A DNA stretch of 64,000 nucleotides from Candidatus Woesearchaeota archaeon (GCA_018675975.1 JABGXB010000002.1:1-64000), one strand, 5' to 3'. Counted from the first letter of the stretch, positions 38,514 to 48,783 are shown. Translations and numbers: made by a program. The notes: generated by a model not told the origin, from the letters alone.

Positions 38514-40233
38514 AGAAGTTTGGAAAAAAGCATTATTAAATTGGAGAGTATTATTATTAATATTTTTTATTTTTATTAGTATAATTGCTATAAGACCAAG
38601 TTTATTCGAAGAAAAAGGAGTTGCAGTAAGAGCGATTTCACAAAATTCAACTTTTGCTAATGGTGGTTTGATTTCACCAAATGCTGAAATAAGTCCAAAA
38701 GATAGACAAGTTATTATTGAAATAAATAAATTAGATATTATTTCACCTGAACAATTTTATTCAATTTTATCAAGACTTGAAATTGGAGAAACATTTACAT
38801 TTAAATTAAGAGATGAACAAATTCCTAGAAGTACAACTATAATTCCATATTATGAAACTAAAGAAATGTTAGAAAATGTTACTGAAACAATTAATATTAC
38901 AAGTGAAGAAATTGTAAATGGAAGTTTAAAAAATATAACTAAACAAGTTGATCAAATTAGTGAAAAATTAATTAATAAATCATTTGCAACAAATAAAGCA
39001 AATTTAGGAATAAAAGTATATGAACCTCCTATGAGTAATATTAAAAAAGGTTTAGATTTACAAGGTGGAACATTTGCATTATTATCGCCTGAAGGAAATA
39101 TTACAATTGAAGAATTAGATTTATCAAAAAATTCATATGAACAAAGATTAAATGCATTTGGTCTTTCAGATATTACAGTTTCAAGTACTACAGATTTAGT
39201 GGGTAATAAATATATTAAAGTTGAAATTGCTGGTGCAACTGATGAAGATATAGTAAATTTACTTTCAAGTCAAGGTAAGTTTGAAGCAAAAATTGGTAGT
39301 GATATGTTATTTCAAGGTGGAAAAGATATTACATTTGTTTGTACAACACCACAATGTTCTGGAATTAATCAAAATGTAGGTTGTCAAAAAATTGGAAATG
39401 GTTGGGAATGTGGTTATCAGTTTTCTATTGAAATTACTCCTGAAGCAAGTATTAGACAATATGAAGTTATGAAACAATTAGATATTGTAGATTCACAATT
39501 ATCAAAACCAATTGATTTTTATTTAGATAATAGTTTAGCTAGTAGTTTACCAATATCAGCTGGATTAAAAGGTGTAAGAACAACAAGTCTTTCAATACAA
39601 GGTCGTGGACAAGGACCAGATCAATTAACTGCCAGAGATAATGCAATTTTAGAAATGAAAAAAACTCAATCTATTTTACAAACGGGTTCATTACCTGTAA
39701 AATTTAATATTGTAAGTATTAATCCAGTGTCTGCAAAACTTGGAAATGAATTTTTTAAAAATGCAATTTATGTAGGTTTACTTTCAATATTGGTTGTTTG
39801 TTTAATTATCTTTATCAAATATAGAAAATTAAAAATTGCACTTCCATTATTGTTTACTTCTATTTCTGAAGTAATTATATTATTAGGATTTTATGCAGCA
39901 TTTGGAAATAATTTAGATTTAGCTGCAATTGGTGGTATAGTTATTGCAGTTGGTACTGGAGTGGATCATCAAATTGTTATTATTCAAGAAATTTTACAAG
40001 GTACTGGAAATAGAATATTATCATGGAAACAAAAAATTAAAAATGCATTTAAAGTAATTAGTGCAAGTTATTTAACTACAATTGTTGCAATGATTGTATT
40101 AATGAGTGCTGGTGCAGGATTATTATTTGGTTTTGCATTAACAACTATTGTAGGATTAACATTCGGAATTTTAGTAAGCAGACCCGCTTTTGCACACATT
40201 ATTGAAAGTTTAATGAATGAAGAGAATAATTAA
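38506..40233 (+). CDS. secD: Protein-export membrane protein SecD
   Basis: IKKGLDLQGGTFALL; AAIGGIVIAVGTGVDHQIVIIQE; overlaps secF by 8 nt. Confidence 0.9.
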   Translation: MNKEVWKKALLNWRVLLLIFFIFISIIAIRPSLFEEKGVAVRAISQNSTFANGGLISPNAEISPKDRQVIIEINKLDIISPEQFYSILSRLEIGETFTFKLRDEQIPRSTTIIPYYETKEMLENVTETINITSEEIVNGSLKNITKQVDQISEKLINKSFATNKANLGIKVYEPPMSNIKKGLDLQGGTFALLSPEGNITIEELDLSKNSYEQRLNAFGLSDITVSSTTDLVGNKYIKVEIAGATDEDIVNLLSSQGKFEAKIGSDMLFQGGKDITFVCTTPQCSGINQNVGCQKIGNGWECGYQFSIEITPEASIRQYEVMKQLDIVDSQLSKPIDFYLDNSLASSLPISAGLKGVRTTSLSIQGRGQGPDQLTARDNAILEMKKTQSILQTGSLPVKFNIVSINPVSAKLGNEFFKNAIYVGLLSILVVCLIIFIKYRKLKIALPLLFTSISEVIILLGFYAAFGNNLDLAAIGGIVIAVGTGVDHQIVIIQEILQGTGNRILSWKQKIKNAFKVISASYLTTIVAMIVLMSAGAGLLFGFALTTIVGLTFGILVSRPAFAHIIESLMNEENN

Positions 40234-40249
40234 TATTTTTTAATAAAAA

Positions 40250-41029
40250 TTAAATTTCAAATTGATGTAAAAAATCTTCTTCGGCAAAATGTAATTTAGA
40301 AGGTATAATAATACAATGAACGGGTTTTCCAAAATCAAAATTAATTAAATCTTTAATTTTACCAAATTTAATAACTTCATCATCCGCACCTAATCTTGCA
40401 CAAACAATTATATTAGTATCATCATTAATTTCAAAATCTAAATCTTCTTCATCTAATAGTTTATTACTAGAATTTTTTAAAATATTTAATGCCTGATTTG
40501 CTGTTAAAAATTTATTATTTTGTGGATCTAAATCTAATAAAAATAAAGTATGTGCATCAATTGATTGATTTTGATTATATATTCTTATTGGAGTTGTTAT
40601 TTTATAATTTTCTTGTTCAAATGGAACTGAAGTTACTTTTCCAAATTTATACAATTGTAAACCTGTTTTAGAAATTGCAGTAAAAACACTTGCATTATGA
40701 ACTACTTTAGTTTCAATTTGTAATTCTTTTGCCCTCATTAACAAATCACAATGTGTTGTTGCAGATAATGGATCTCCAATAACTAAAAGAGAAATATTAT
40801 TTTCTTTTGATTTATTTAATATTAAATCTTCAATTTTATTTTCAATATCATCCCTATACAAAACATTTACTTTTTTATTAAATAATTGTTCTAATTCTTC
40901 AATTGAATTATGAATTAAACAAGTATAATATTCTATGTATACCTCATCACTATTTTTAATTAAATTTAACCCTTTTAGACTAATATCTAATTTATCATTA
41001 ATTCCAATACCTATTAAATTTAATACCAT
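40250..41029 (-). CDS. dph5: Diphthine synthase
   Basis: VLNLIGIGINDKLDISLKGL; LLVIGDPLSATTHCDLLMRAKEL; VVHNASVFTAISKTGLQLYKFGKVTSVPF. Confidence 0.93.
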   Translation of the reverse strand: MVLNLIGIGINDKLDISLKGLNLIKNSDEVYIEYYTCLIHNSIEELEQLFNKKVNVLYRDDIENKIEDLILNKSKENNISLLVIGDPLSATTHCDLLMRAKELQIETKVVHNASVFTAISKTGLQLYKFGKVTSVPFEQENYKITTPIRIYNQNQSIDAHTLFLLDLDPQNNKFLTANQALNILKNSSNKLLDEEDLDFEINDDTNIIVCARLGADDEVIKFGKIKDLINFDFGKPVHCIIIPSKLHFAEEDFLHQFEI

Positions 41030-41078
41030 AAATCAATCAAAAAAGTGTTATTTAAAAATATATTTAAAATAAAAAAAA

Positions 41079-42944
41079 TTAATCAAAAATTACTGATTTG
41101 TAGTCCACTTCATTTAATATGTATTTATTAATTAAAGATTGAAAATCATCAACTGATTGTGGTGCACCATGAATAACTTGTTCATTTATTAAAATTGTAG
41201 GTGCAGACATAATAGCACTAAGATTATTTTGAATTAATATATTAGATTCATCATTTTCCCACAAGGTTACATTTAAACAAGTATTAAAATCTTCAAAAGT
41301 AATATTAGTTTTTGCACGCACAAAATGCATTTCAGGTATTAATGTATTCATTAAATAACTAAATTGTTTATCCTTATCAGTATATGCCTCAGCTCTTTTA
41401 CTTTCTTTCTTTAATGTTTTTTGTAATTTAAATAATTCATCTTTAAAAAAACTAAAATCCCCACCTAATTTAACAAAACATTTTGCTGCTGGAATCGTAA
41501 TTTTTGTATTTTTGAATTCATCAATAACTAAAAATCTATCATAAAAATGTATTTTATTGACATAATTATCATCTAAATTTAATTCAACATTTTCATAAAA
41601 ACTTTTACAATGTTCACATTCAAAATTAAAATAATTATATACCCTTAATGGACTAGATACATTTCCCCATTCATTTTGATAATAATGATACAAAGGCCAT
41701 TCATATCTTAATCCATAATTATGATATTGTTCTCTTAAAATATATGTGAAATCTGTAGTTTTCAACAGGAAATTTTCAAATACATTAAAATTTGCAGCTT
41801 TCTCTACAGCTTTATCAAAAATATATGCAGGAAAATGTTTTAAATTCATACTACTAATCATAGTTTTTGCTGTATCTGATTCCATATCAATTACTTCAAC
41901 AACTATATTTGGAAAATAAAAATCTTCAATATTTTTAATTACAGATTCATGATCACAAAAAAAACATTTATCAGTTGTAATTACTACTATAGATATTAAA
42001 GGATCTATATCTTTTAAATCCGCAACATCTATTCTTTTATTTAATTGTTGTTTTAAATTAATTTCTGCCAATTTTATTAATCTTAAACGTTCTGCTTGTG
42101 AAATAAATTTATATGTTATATTTTTTTGATTTAATGCACTCAATACTTTTTCTTTAATAGTATCAACATTAGGTTCAACATATTCACCTTCTACTAAAAT
42201 CCAAGGAGTTCCATTAACACCCACATTTTTAGCTTTAATTGAATGATCAAATAATTCTGCTTGCAGTGATGGAGATTCCATACATTTACTAAATTTATCT
42301 TTATCAAAATCAATTCTATCTAATTGTTTTTGAATTAATTCTTCACTAAAATCATATTGATTATTAAACATTCTAGATTTAAATTCTTGTTTTGCAAGTT
42401 CATTATCTCCTAAACAAATAAAATATTCAGCTAATTGTTTTGCAAATTCATGTTGAGCTAAAGGAAATTGAACATATTCTATTTCAATTGCTTCAATAAA
42501 ATTAAATTCAAATTGTTTTAAATCATCATTTAATTCTTTACATGCAGGACATTGAAAGTCAATAAATTCAGTTATTTTAACTCTTTCAATATCATCATCT
42601 AAAATTAATACATAATCTTTAATCCCATCATCAGATTTATTTAGACCAGTTTCATTTCCAATAGTTTGATTAATTGAATTTCCATCAACAATTGGATTTG
42701 TAAATAAATAAATAAAACTAATCAAAATTATAAGAGAAATTACAAATAAACTTTTTTTTAATGTATTTTTATTTTCATTATTGTTTTCATTATTATTATA
42801 ATTATCAATAAATGTACTTTTTTCTTTTACTGGCGTATTTTCTACAGTTTCCTTATTTTCTATATTTTCATCATTATTCTCTAAATCTTCAGATTCATCA
42901 CTTGCTTTATGAAATTTAAAATTTACTTTTGGTTTCTCAGTCAT
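41079..42944 (-). CDS. Membrane-anchored multi-thioredoxin-fold (DsbA-like) protein
   Basis: Three CxxC sites: DFQCPACKEL, DKCFFCDHE, FECEHCKSF; single N-terminal TM. Confidence 0.85.
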   Translation of the reverse strand: MTEKPKVNFKFHKASDESEDLENNDENIENKETVENTPVKEKSTFIDNYNNNENNNENKNTLKKSLFVISLIILISFIYLFTNPIVDGNSINQTIGNETGLNKSDDGIKDYVLILDDDIERVKITEFIDFQCPACKELNDDLKQFEFNFIEAIEIEYVQFPLAQHEFAKQLAEYFICLGDNELAKQEFKSRMFNNQYDFSEELIQKQLDRIDFDKDKFSKCMESPSLQAELFDHSIKAKNVGVNGTPWILVEGEYVEPNVDTIKEKVLSALNQKNITYKFISQAERLRLIKLAEINLKQQLNKRIDVADLKDIDPLISIVVITTDKCFFCDHESVIKNIEDFYFPNIVVEVIDMESDTAKTMISSMNLKHFPAYIFDKAVEKAANFNVFENFLLKTTDFTYILREQYHNYGLRYEWPLYHYYQNEWGNVSSPLRVYNYFNFECEHCKSFYENVELNLDDNYVNKIHFYDRFLVIDEFKNTKITIPAAKCFVKLGGDFSFFKDELFKLQKTLKKESKRAEAYTDKDKQFSYLMNTLIPEMHFVRAKTNITFEDFNTCLNVTLWENDESNILIQNNLSAIMSAPTILINEQVIHGAPQSVDDFQSLINKYILNEVDYKSVIFD

Positions 42945-43081
42945 AATATACCTCTTATATCTTAAATAATGATTTATATAAATTATTTAAGAGACTTTCT
43001 ATTTTATCCAAACTAAAAAATATATTTTAAAGTCAATAATAATAGCAAATTGTTTATAAATTAATTATAATGTAAAAAAAC

Positions 43082-43993
43082 ATGATAGATTATGATAATA
43101 GAATAATCAAATTTAAAATTTCTATTTATGAACATAATACTTTTTTAATTGATTTATTATTAAAAAAATATGAATTTTATTCAAGGGAAGAATGGGAAAA
43201 TTTTATTGCATTAGGTAATTTGAATATTGATGATAAAATGCAATTAGAAAATATTGCTGTAAAATTAAATCAAGGAATAATATTAAAATTTCCAAATTCA
43301 TATGAACCTAAAGTAAATAAAAATTATTCGATTTTTTATGAAGATGAATTTCTTTTAATAATTAATAAACCAAGTAATTTACCAATGCATCCAACTGGAA
43401 GATATCATGGTAATACATTAATTAATTTATTAAAAAAAAAATATGATGAAAATTTATGGATTGTAAATAGATTAGATAGAGATACTAGTGGACTTTGTAT
43501 TATTGCAAAAGAAAAAAATGTTTTAACAAATTTACAAGAACAGTTTTTATGGAATAAAGTTAAAAAAAAATATAATTTAATTGTAATTGGAGAAATTAAT
43601 AATAAAGAATTTACAATTAATAAAAGATTAAAAGATATAAATTCAAAAACAACTAATAAAAAAACTATTATTGATCCCTATGGAAAAGAAGCTGAAACAT
43701 ATTTTGAAGTTGTTGAAACTAATAAATTTACAATACATGAAGGAAATATTAAATATCAATATCCATTTACTGTATTAAATGCATATCCTAAACAAGGGCG
43801 AACTCATCAAATTCGCGTTCACATTAGTTCCGTTGGTTATCCAATATTAAATGATAAAATTTATTCTAAAAATTTTTGTATATTAAATGAACAAATGTAT
43901 TTAAAATGTACATATATGAAATTTGAACATCCAAAAAAAGGAAATGTTGAATTTAAAATTCCTGATTTTGAATATACAGACTTACAATTTTAA
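43082..43993 (+). CDS. RluA-family pseudouridine synthase
   Basis: DEFLLIINKPSNLPMHPTGRYHG; NRLDRDTSGLCIIAK; AYPKQGRTHQIRVH. Confidence 0.92.
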   Translation: MIDYDNRIIKFKISIYEHNTFLIDLLLKKYEFYSREEWENFIALGNLNIDDKMQLENIAVKLNQGIILKFPNSYEPKVNKNYSIFYEDEFLLIINKPSNLPMHPTGRYHGNTLINLLKKKYDENLWIVNRLDRDTSGLCIIAKEKNVLTNLQEQFLWNKVKKKYNLIVIGEINNKEFTINKRLKDINSKTTNKKTIIDPYGKEAETYFEVVETNKFTIHEGNIKYQYPFTVLNAYPKQGRTHQIRVHISSVGYPILNDKIYSKNFCILNEQMYLKCTYMKFEHPKKGNVEFKIPDFEYTDLQF

Positions 43994-43994
43994 A

Positions 43995-45626
43995 ATGGAA
44001 AATAATAATAATAATAATAATATAGACGGACAAATAATAGGTGGAGATTTTACTGCAATTAAAGTTAGACAAAAATCAAAAACTAATTTTGAAATTGGTG
44101 AGCTATTAATTTGTGAAGTTGAAAATAAAAAAATAATATATAGAATTTTTGATTTATCATTTAGTTCACAAATTAGTGATCAAAATTTAGAATTAATATC
44201 AGGACTTAATTTAGAAAAAGATATTGATCATAATATTATTGAAAATGATTTGCGGAATTATATTACAGCAGATCTTCAAGCATTAATTGTTATAGAAGGT
44301 GATGGGAAATCACATGTTTGTAAAGTAATGCCATCAATGTTTAATTATATAAGACGTGTTTGTGAAAATGATTTTGATTTTTTTTCAAAAGAATCACATT
44401 ATGATTCAATTAAATTTGGAAATTTAAGAACTGGATCTAAAGAATTAAATGTACCAATTTATTTAGATGGTAAAGATGTTTATTCACATCACATTTTAAT
44501 AACAGCAACAACTGGAAAAGGTAAAAGTAATTTAGTTAAAAATTTATTATTTGATTCCTTAGATAAAACATTTGTTTCAAATTTAGTTTTAGATCCACAC
44601 AATGAATACTTTGGTGCAACATCACTAGGCCTAAAAGATCATAATATGGCTAAAACTTATTTGAAATTTTATTCTAATAATAAAGTAAATTATAATATAA
44701 ATGCAAATAGCCTGAAAATAAATTTAAAATTAATACAACCATTACATCTAAGAGGAGTAATTACTTTATCAGATGCACAATGGGAAGCAATTCAATTAAT
44801 TTATTCTAATTACAAAGAAAACTGGATTAATGAAATCTATCACGAAGATTCAATAAGGGCATTTTTATTAAAAAGTAAAATTCAAGAAGATACATACAAA
44901 GTAATTGTAAGAAAGTTTACCAATTTATTTTCATGTTATTATAAAAATGATAAATTATATTCTAAAGGAATTTTTAGTATTGGAGAAATTGAAGGCTTAA
45001 GTTTTATTTCAGATATAGTTAATCACATTGAAAATAATAATACAATTATTATTGACACATCTTCAGTTGCAAGTGCAGTTGAAATATTAATAGGTTCTTT
45101 AGTGGTTAGTGAAATATTTTCCAAATACAAATCATATAAAATGTTAGGGGAATTAGACAATAAACCATTAGTAAATATTATCCTTGAAGAAGCTCCAAGA
45201 GTAATTGGTAATGAAGCATTAAAAAAAGGATCTAATATTTTTGATACAATTGCAAGAGAAGGAAGAAAATTTAAAGTTGGATTAACTGCAATCACTCAAT
45301 TACCAAGTTTAATTCCAAAAACAATTTTAGCAAATATGAATACTAAAATTATAATGGGAACTGAAAATCATGGAGAAAGACAAGCTATTGTTGATTCTGC
45401 AGCTCATGATTTAAGTAAAGATGGAAGAAGTATAGCATCATTAGATAGAGGTGAAGCAATCTTATCAAGTAATTTTGCAAAATTTGCAATTCCCATTAAA
45501 ATTCCATTTATTGATACAATAATCAAACAATCCAAAGAAAAAATAGAAAAAGAAAAAACAAATATATATACTAATCATAAAATAGATGAAGTCAAAAAGA
45601 GTTTCTCCGGTATTGATTTAGATTAG
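43995..45626 (+). CDS. herA: HerA-like ATPase (probable start 43995)
   Basis: ITATTGKGKSNLVKNLL; NLVLDPHNEYFG; AREGRKFKVGLTAITQLPSLIPKTILANMNTKIIMG. Confidence 0.9.
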   Translation: MENNNNNNNIDGQIIGGDFTAIKVRQKSKTNFEIGELLICEVENKKIIYRIFDLSFSSQISDQNLELISGLNLEKDIDHNIIENDLRNYITADLQALIVIEGDGKSHVCKVMPSMFNYIRRVCENDFDFFSKESHYDSIKFGNLRTGSKELNVPIYLDGKDVYSHHILITATTGKGKSNLVKNLLFDSLDKTFVSNLVLDPHNEYFGATSLGLKDHNMAKTYLKFYSNNKVNYNINANSLKINLKLIQPLHLRGVITLSDAQWEAIQLIYSNYKENWINEIYHEDSIRAFLLKSKIQEDTYKVIVRKFTNLFSCYYKNDKLYSKGIFSIGEIEGLSFISDIVNHIENNNTIIIDTSSVASAVEILIGSLVVSEIFSKYKSYKMLGELDNKPLVNIILEEAPRVIGNEALKKGSNIFDTIAREGRKFKVGLTAITQLPSLIPKTILANMNTKIIMGTENHGERQAIVDSAAHDLSKDGRSIASLDRGEAILSSNFAKFAIPIKIPFIDTIIKQSKEKIEKEKTNIYTNHKIDEVKKSFSGIDLD

Positions 45627-45795
45627 TATAGATGCAATACCTAATAATTTATTATTAAAACCAAATTAAAACGTTAAATTTGATAAAAACCATTAAAAAA
45701 TAAATACCCAACGTTATAACATTTCATTAAAAATATAATAATATACAGACTAATTACATTTACTAGGAAATAAAAAAAACTAGAGCATAAAACAA

Positions 45796-46003
45796 TATAT
45801 TAAGGACTCGATTGATGTCATCGTAATCGGATATCAAAGTAAAGAAAAGTAAGCAATATATATCAAGGGAAGTGCTAGGATATAAAATTGTTATAGGTTC
45901 TGAAAAGAGCACAGCCAAAAAATTTAACATAGATAGTATGTTAAAAACTTAACGTCAGAACTTGAGGAAGAGCGATCGAAAATCGAACCCTATTTTTTAT
46001 TTT
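45796..46003 (+). ncRNA. Candidate structured non-coding RNA, family unknown
   Basis: Complementary helices: 45809-45813/45825-45829; 45872-45876/45908-45912; 45894-45903/45955-45964; 45925-45931/45937-45943; 45973-45976/45982-45985; followed by ccctattttttattttttttatctttttttt. Confidence 0.6.
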
Positions 46004-46066
46004 TTTTATCTTTTTTTTATAAAAGATAATTTATAATCAAACATTTGAAGAGATTAAGGCATTCTA

Positions 46067-46098
46067 TGGCCCCTAAAGGGGTCATATTCTTTTTCTTA
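46067..46098 (+). terminator. Hairpin with U-rich tail between the ncRNA candidate and the downstream gene
   Basis: tggcccc-taaa-ggggtca followed by tattctttttcttatt. Confidence 0.55.
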
Positions 46099-46191
46099 TT
46101 GACCAATATGTGACAGAAATAAAGATTAAATCAATTATTATTTTATTAAACAAAAAAATATTAATTATTATATATACTTAAATGTCACAAA

Positions 46192-48180
46192 ATGAAAACT
46201 GATCCTTTTACAAATAAACCGTTAAGAAATTTACATCCATTAATTAAAAATAAAAAATTTGAATATGAACCATTAATTGATGAAAGAAAATTATATGATG
46301 GTGAACCTTTTTTTCACCATGGACATTTAGCAACTACAAAAGATATTGGTAAAACAGTAGTTGATCACGGTGCTGAAAAAAATATGATTTCTGCTATCGA
46401 AAATGCAGCAAAACAAGGTGCAAGATCAATAGAATTAACACCGAATGCTTCAGGACAAGCACCAGGTCAAGGAATTGAATCAATAGGAACTGAACATAGA
46501 AAACAAATATCAGATTTTACAAAATTAAATAAAATGTGTGTAACGGGAGTTCATGTAAATCCATCACAAGTTGGAAATTTATCTGGTTTTAATCCACAAG
46601 ATAAAACATTTAGTGAAAAATATAGAAATTATCAATTAAGCGAAATAAAAAAAGGTATTGATTTTAATTCCGACATTCAAGGAGGAGGAGTTGTTTTTCA
46701 TACAAATGAATTTGCAAGACATAATTGGTCTGAACTTGACAATTTAGGAAATGATATAGAATTTGTACCACAAGGTCAAGATAAACAAAATTCAGATTTT
46801 ATAATTGTAGATAAAAGAACAGAACAAGCACAAACAGTTCCACAGAATTATGAATTTAATGATATAGATATAAAAAGATCAAATGATTTTAAACAACCAT
46901 TTGAAGTAAAAATAGAAAAAAAAAATTGGAATGAATTAAAAAAAGATTTTAATCAAAAAGAATTAGAAAAAGAATTAAATAAAAAATTCCAGAATGAAGA
47001 AAAAATAATTGATCCAAGTTTTTCACAATCCATATTATTTAATTTGAAAAAAAATGAAATCAATACTATCAATTCTCAATTAGAATATACAGAATTTAAA
47101 TTAAAACAATTAAGTACACAAAAAAATGAATTTAAAAAATTACATGAAGCAAATTTACAAGTTGAAACAAAATTAACTAAAGAAGAAAATAAAAGAATGA
47201 AAAAAATATATCCTGATTTAGAATTTCTAGGAGAAATTAGTGAATCTGAATATTATAATTATAAATTAAAAGAAGCAACAGTAATGTTATCAGATACTGA
47301 ACAAAAATATGGCGAGTCACATATACAAAAAAAAAGAATTTTTGAAGATATAAATAATGTAAAAAGTGGAGAAGAATTTGGATTTGAAAAGTCAGTAAAT
47401 TCTTTAGTGGATTTAGCAAAATATGCAAAGAAAAAAACTGATGAAAATAAAAATATTGAAAAACCAATTTTTTTAGCACCAGAAAATATTTTTCCAGATA
47501 ATGGTTTTGGGGCACACCCTCAAGAAATGAAAAAATTGATTATTGCAGCAAGACAAAAATTTACAAATGAATTATTAAAATCAGGTAAATGTAAAAATTA
47601 TAAGGAAGCATTCAAAAAAGCAAAACAACATATTCGTTCAACATTCGATACACAACATATGGGTATGTGGTTTGCAAATATGAAAGATAAACCAAATGAA
47701 ACATCAAAACAGAAAATTAAACGTTTTAAAAAATGGTATATTGATCAAGTAAAAGATACAAGTAAAGAAGATATGTATGGGGGGATGCACATTGTTGACG
47801 GTTTTACGGGACATACACATGTAGATTTAGGACAAGGAATTCACCCAATAAAAGAAGCAGTAAAAATAATTTCAAATAATACAGAAGGTTTTCTAGCATT
47901 AAATAGTGAAGCATATGAAGGTGGAGATATGCTAGAAAAAGTTTGGGATTTTTTTGCAATGCCAATGAGAGCACCAAAAACTGGAATTGAAGCAGATGCA
48001 TTTGCTAAATCAGCATCCATGTCTACAATAGATTCTGCGTTTGCAGGAATTCAAATGCATAATGATGCAAAAATTGTAAAAACAAATTCAACACCAACAA
48101 TGTATAATTCGAGTAAATCACATCCTCAAGAAACTGATATGAATCAAATTCAAAATTGGGATGGACTTCCATTAGAATAA
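46192..48180 (+). CDS. TIM-barrel / sugar isomerase-AP endonuclease-like protein with coiled-coil insertion
   Basis: PFFHHGHLATTKD, GVHVNPSQVGNLSG, GGVVFHTNEFAR, IFLAPENIFP, RSTFDTQHMGMW, GFTGHTHVDLGQG, LALNSEAYEGGDML; Lys/Glu-rich coiled coil between. Confidence 0.7.
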   Translation: MKTDPFTNKPLRNLHPLIKNKKFEYEPLIDERKLYDGEPFFHHGHLATTKDIGKTVVDHGAEKNMISAIENAAKQGARSIELTPNASGQAPGQGIESIGTEHRKQISDFTKLNKMCVTGVHVNPSQVGNLSGFNPQDKTFSEKYRNYQLSEIKKGIDFNSDIQGGGVVFHTNEFARHNWSELDNLGNDIEFVPQGQDKQNSDFIIVDKRTEQAQTVPQNYEFNDIDIKRSNDFKQPFEVKIEKKNWNELKKDFNQKELEKELNKKFQNEEKIIDPSFSQSILFNLKKNEINTINSQLEYTEFKLKQLSTQKNEFKKLHEANLQVETKLTKEENKRMKKIYPDLEFLGEISESEYYNYKLKEATVMLSDTEQKYGESHIQKKRIFEDINNVKSGEEFGFEKSVNSLVDLAKYAKKKTDENKNIEKPIFLAPENIFPDNGFGAHPQEMKKLIIAARQKFTNELLKSGKCKNYKEAFKKAKQHIRSTFDTQHMGMWFANMKDKPNETSKQKIKRFKKWYIDQVKDTSKEDMYGGMHIVDGFTGHTHVDLGQGIHPIKEAVKIISNNTEGFLALNSEAYEGGDMLEKVWDFFAMPMRAPKTGIEADAFAKSASMSTIDSAFAGIQMHNDAKIVKTNSTPTMYNSSKSHPQETDMNQIQNWDGLPLE

Positions 48181-48234
48181 TAATATAGTTTAAACCACAT
48201 ATATTTTTAAATAAAAATTAAAAAAAAATCAATT

Positions 48235-48675
48235 ATGTTATTAGAAAATATGTTATTAGAAAAAAATGATATTCAGTTATTTTCAAAAGAAATATTAAAT
48301 TTTATTGAAGAACAAAAAATAGGTAGAATCTCAGATTTAAACAAATTGATAGAAGCAGATAAAAAACGCTATGAATTGGATAAAGATCAACATTTTATAG
48401 AATTATCAACATCAGATAAAAAATATTCAATAGTATTTAACCTTTCTTATATAATTACAGATTGTGGAGTACCATTTGAATTAAAATTTAATCCTGAATT
48501 AAACTATACCATTACTTGTCTAAAATCAATTTATATTTTTGATGGTTTTAATAAATTTAATGTGGGTGGAATGCCAATGGTAGATGAATCTGGAAATTTC
48601 TTTCAATCAAAAGAAATACCTACAATTCAAATTCCAGCAATTAAACAAGAGTTAGAACTTTTTTACCAATTATAG
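48235..48675 (+). CDS. Hypothetical protein
   Basis: Uninterrupted ORF; no family recognised. Confidence 0.6.
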   Translation: MLLENMLLEKNDIQLFSKEILNFIEEQKIGRISDLNKLIEADKKRYELDKDQHFIELSTSDKKYSIVFNLSYIITDCGVPFELKFNPELNYTITCLKSIYIFDGFNKFNVGGMPMVDESGNFFQSKEIPTIQIPAIKQELELFYQL

Positions 48676-48783
48676 TATCATTAGAATAATTATTATCTAA
48701 TATTCATATAACATACGATATGTTTATAAAACAAATTTACTCATTCTATAATAAGAAAGTATGCAATTAGCATTATTCTAATT

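Noticed and set aside
43995-44025. (aat)n run at the start of herA as a regulatory microsatellite
   Set aside because: Short poly-Asn codon run typical of this AT-rich genome; no evidence of variation.
45796-46003. Assignment of the structured RNA as RNase P or SRP RNA
   Set aside because: ggaagtgc and cagaactt superficially recall RNase P CR I and CR V, and gtcag...agc recalls SRP helix 8, but the pairing partners and motif order do not fit; left as unknown pending cmscan.
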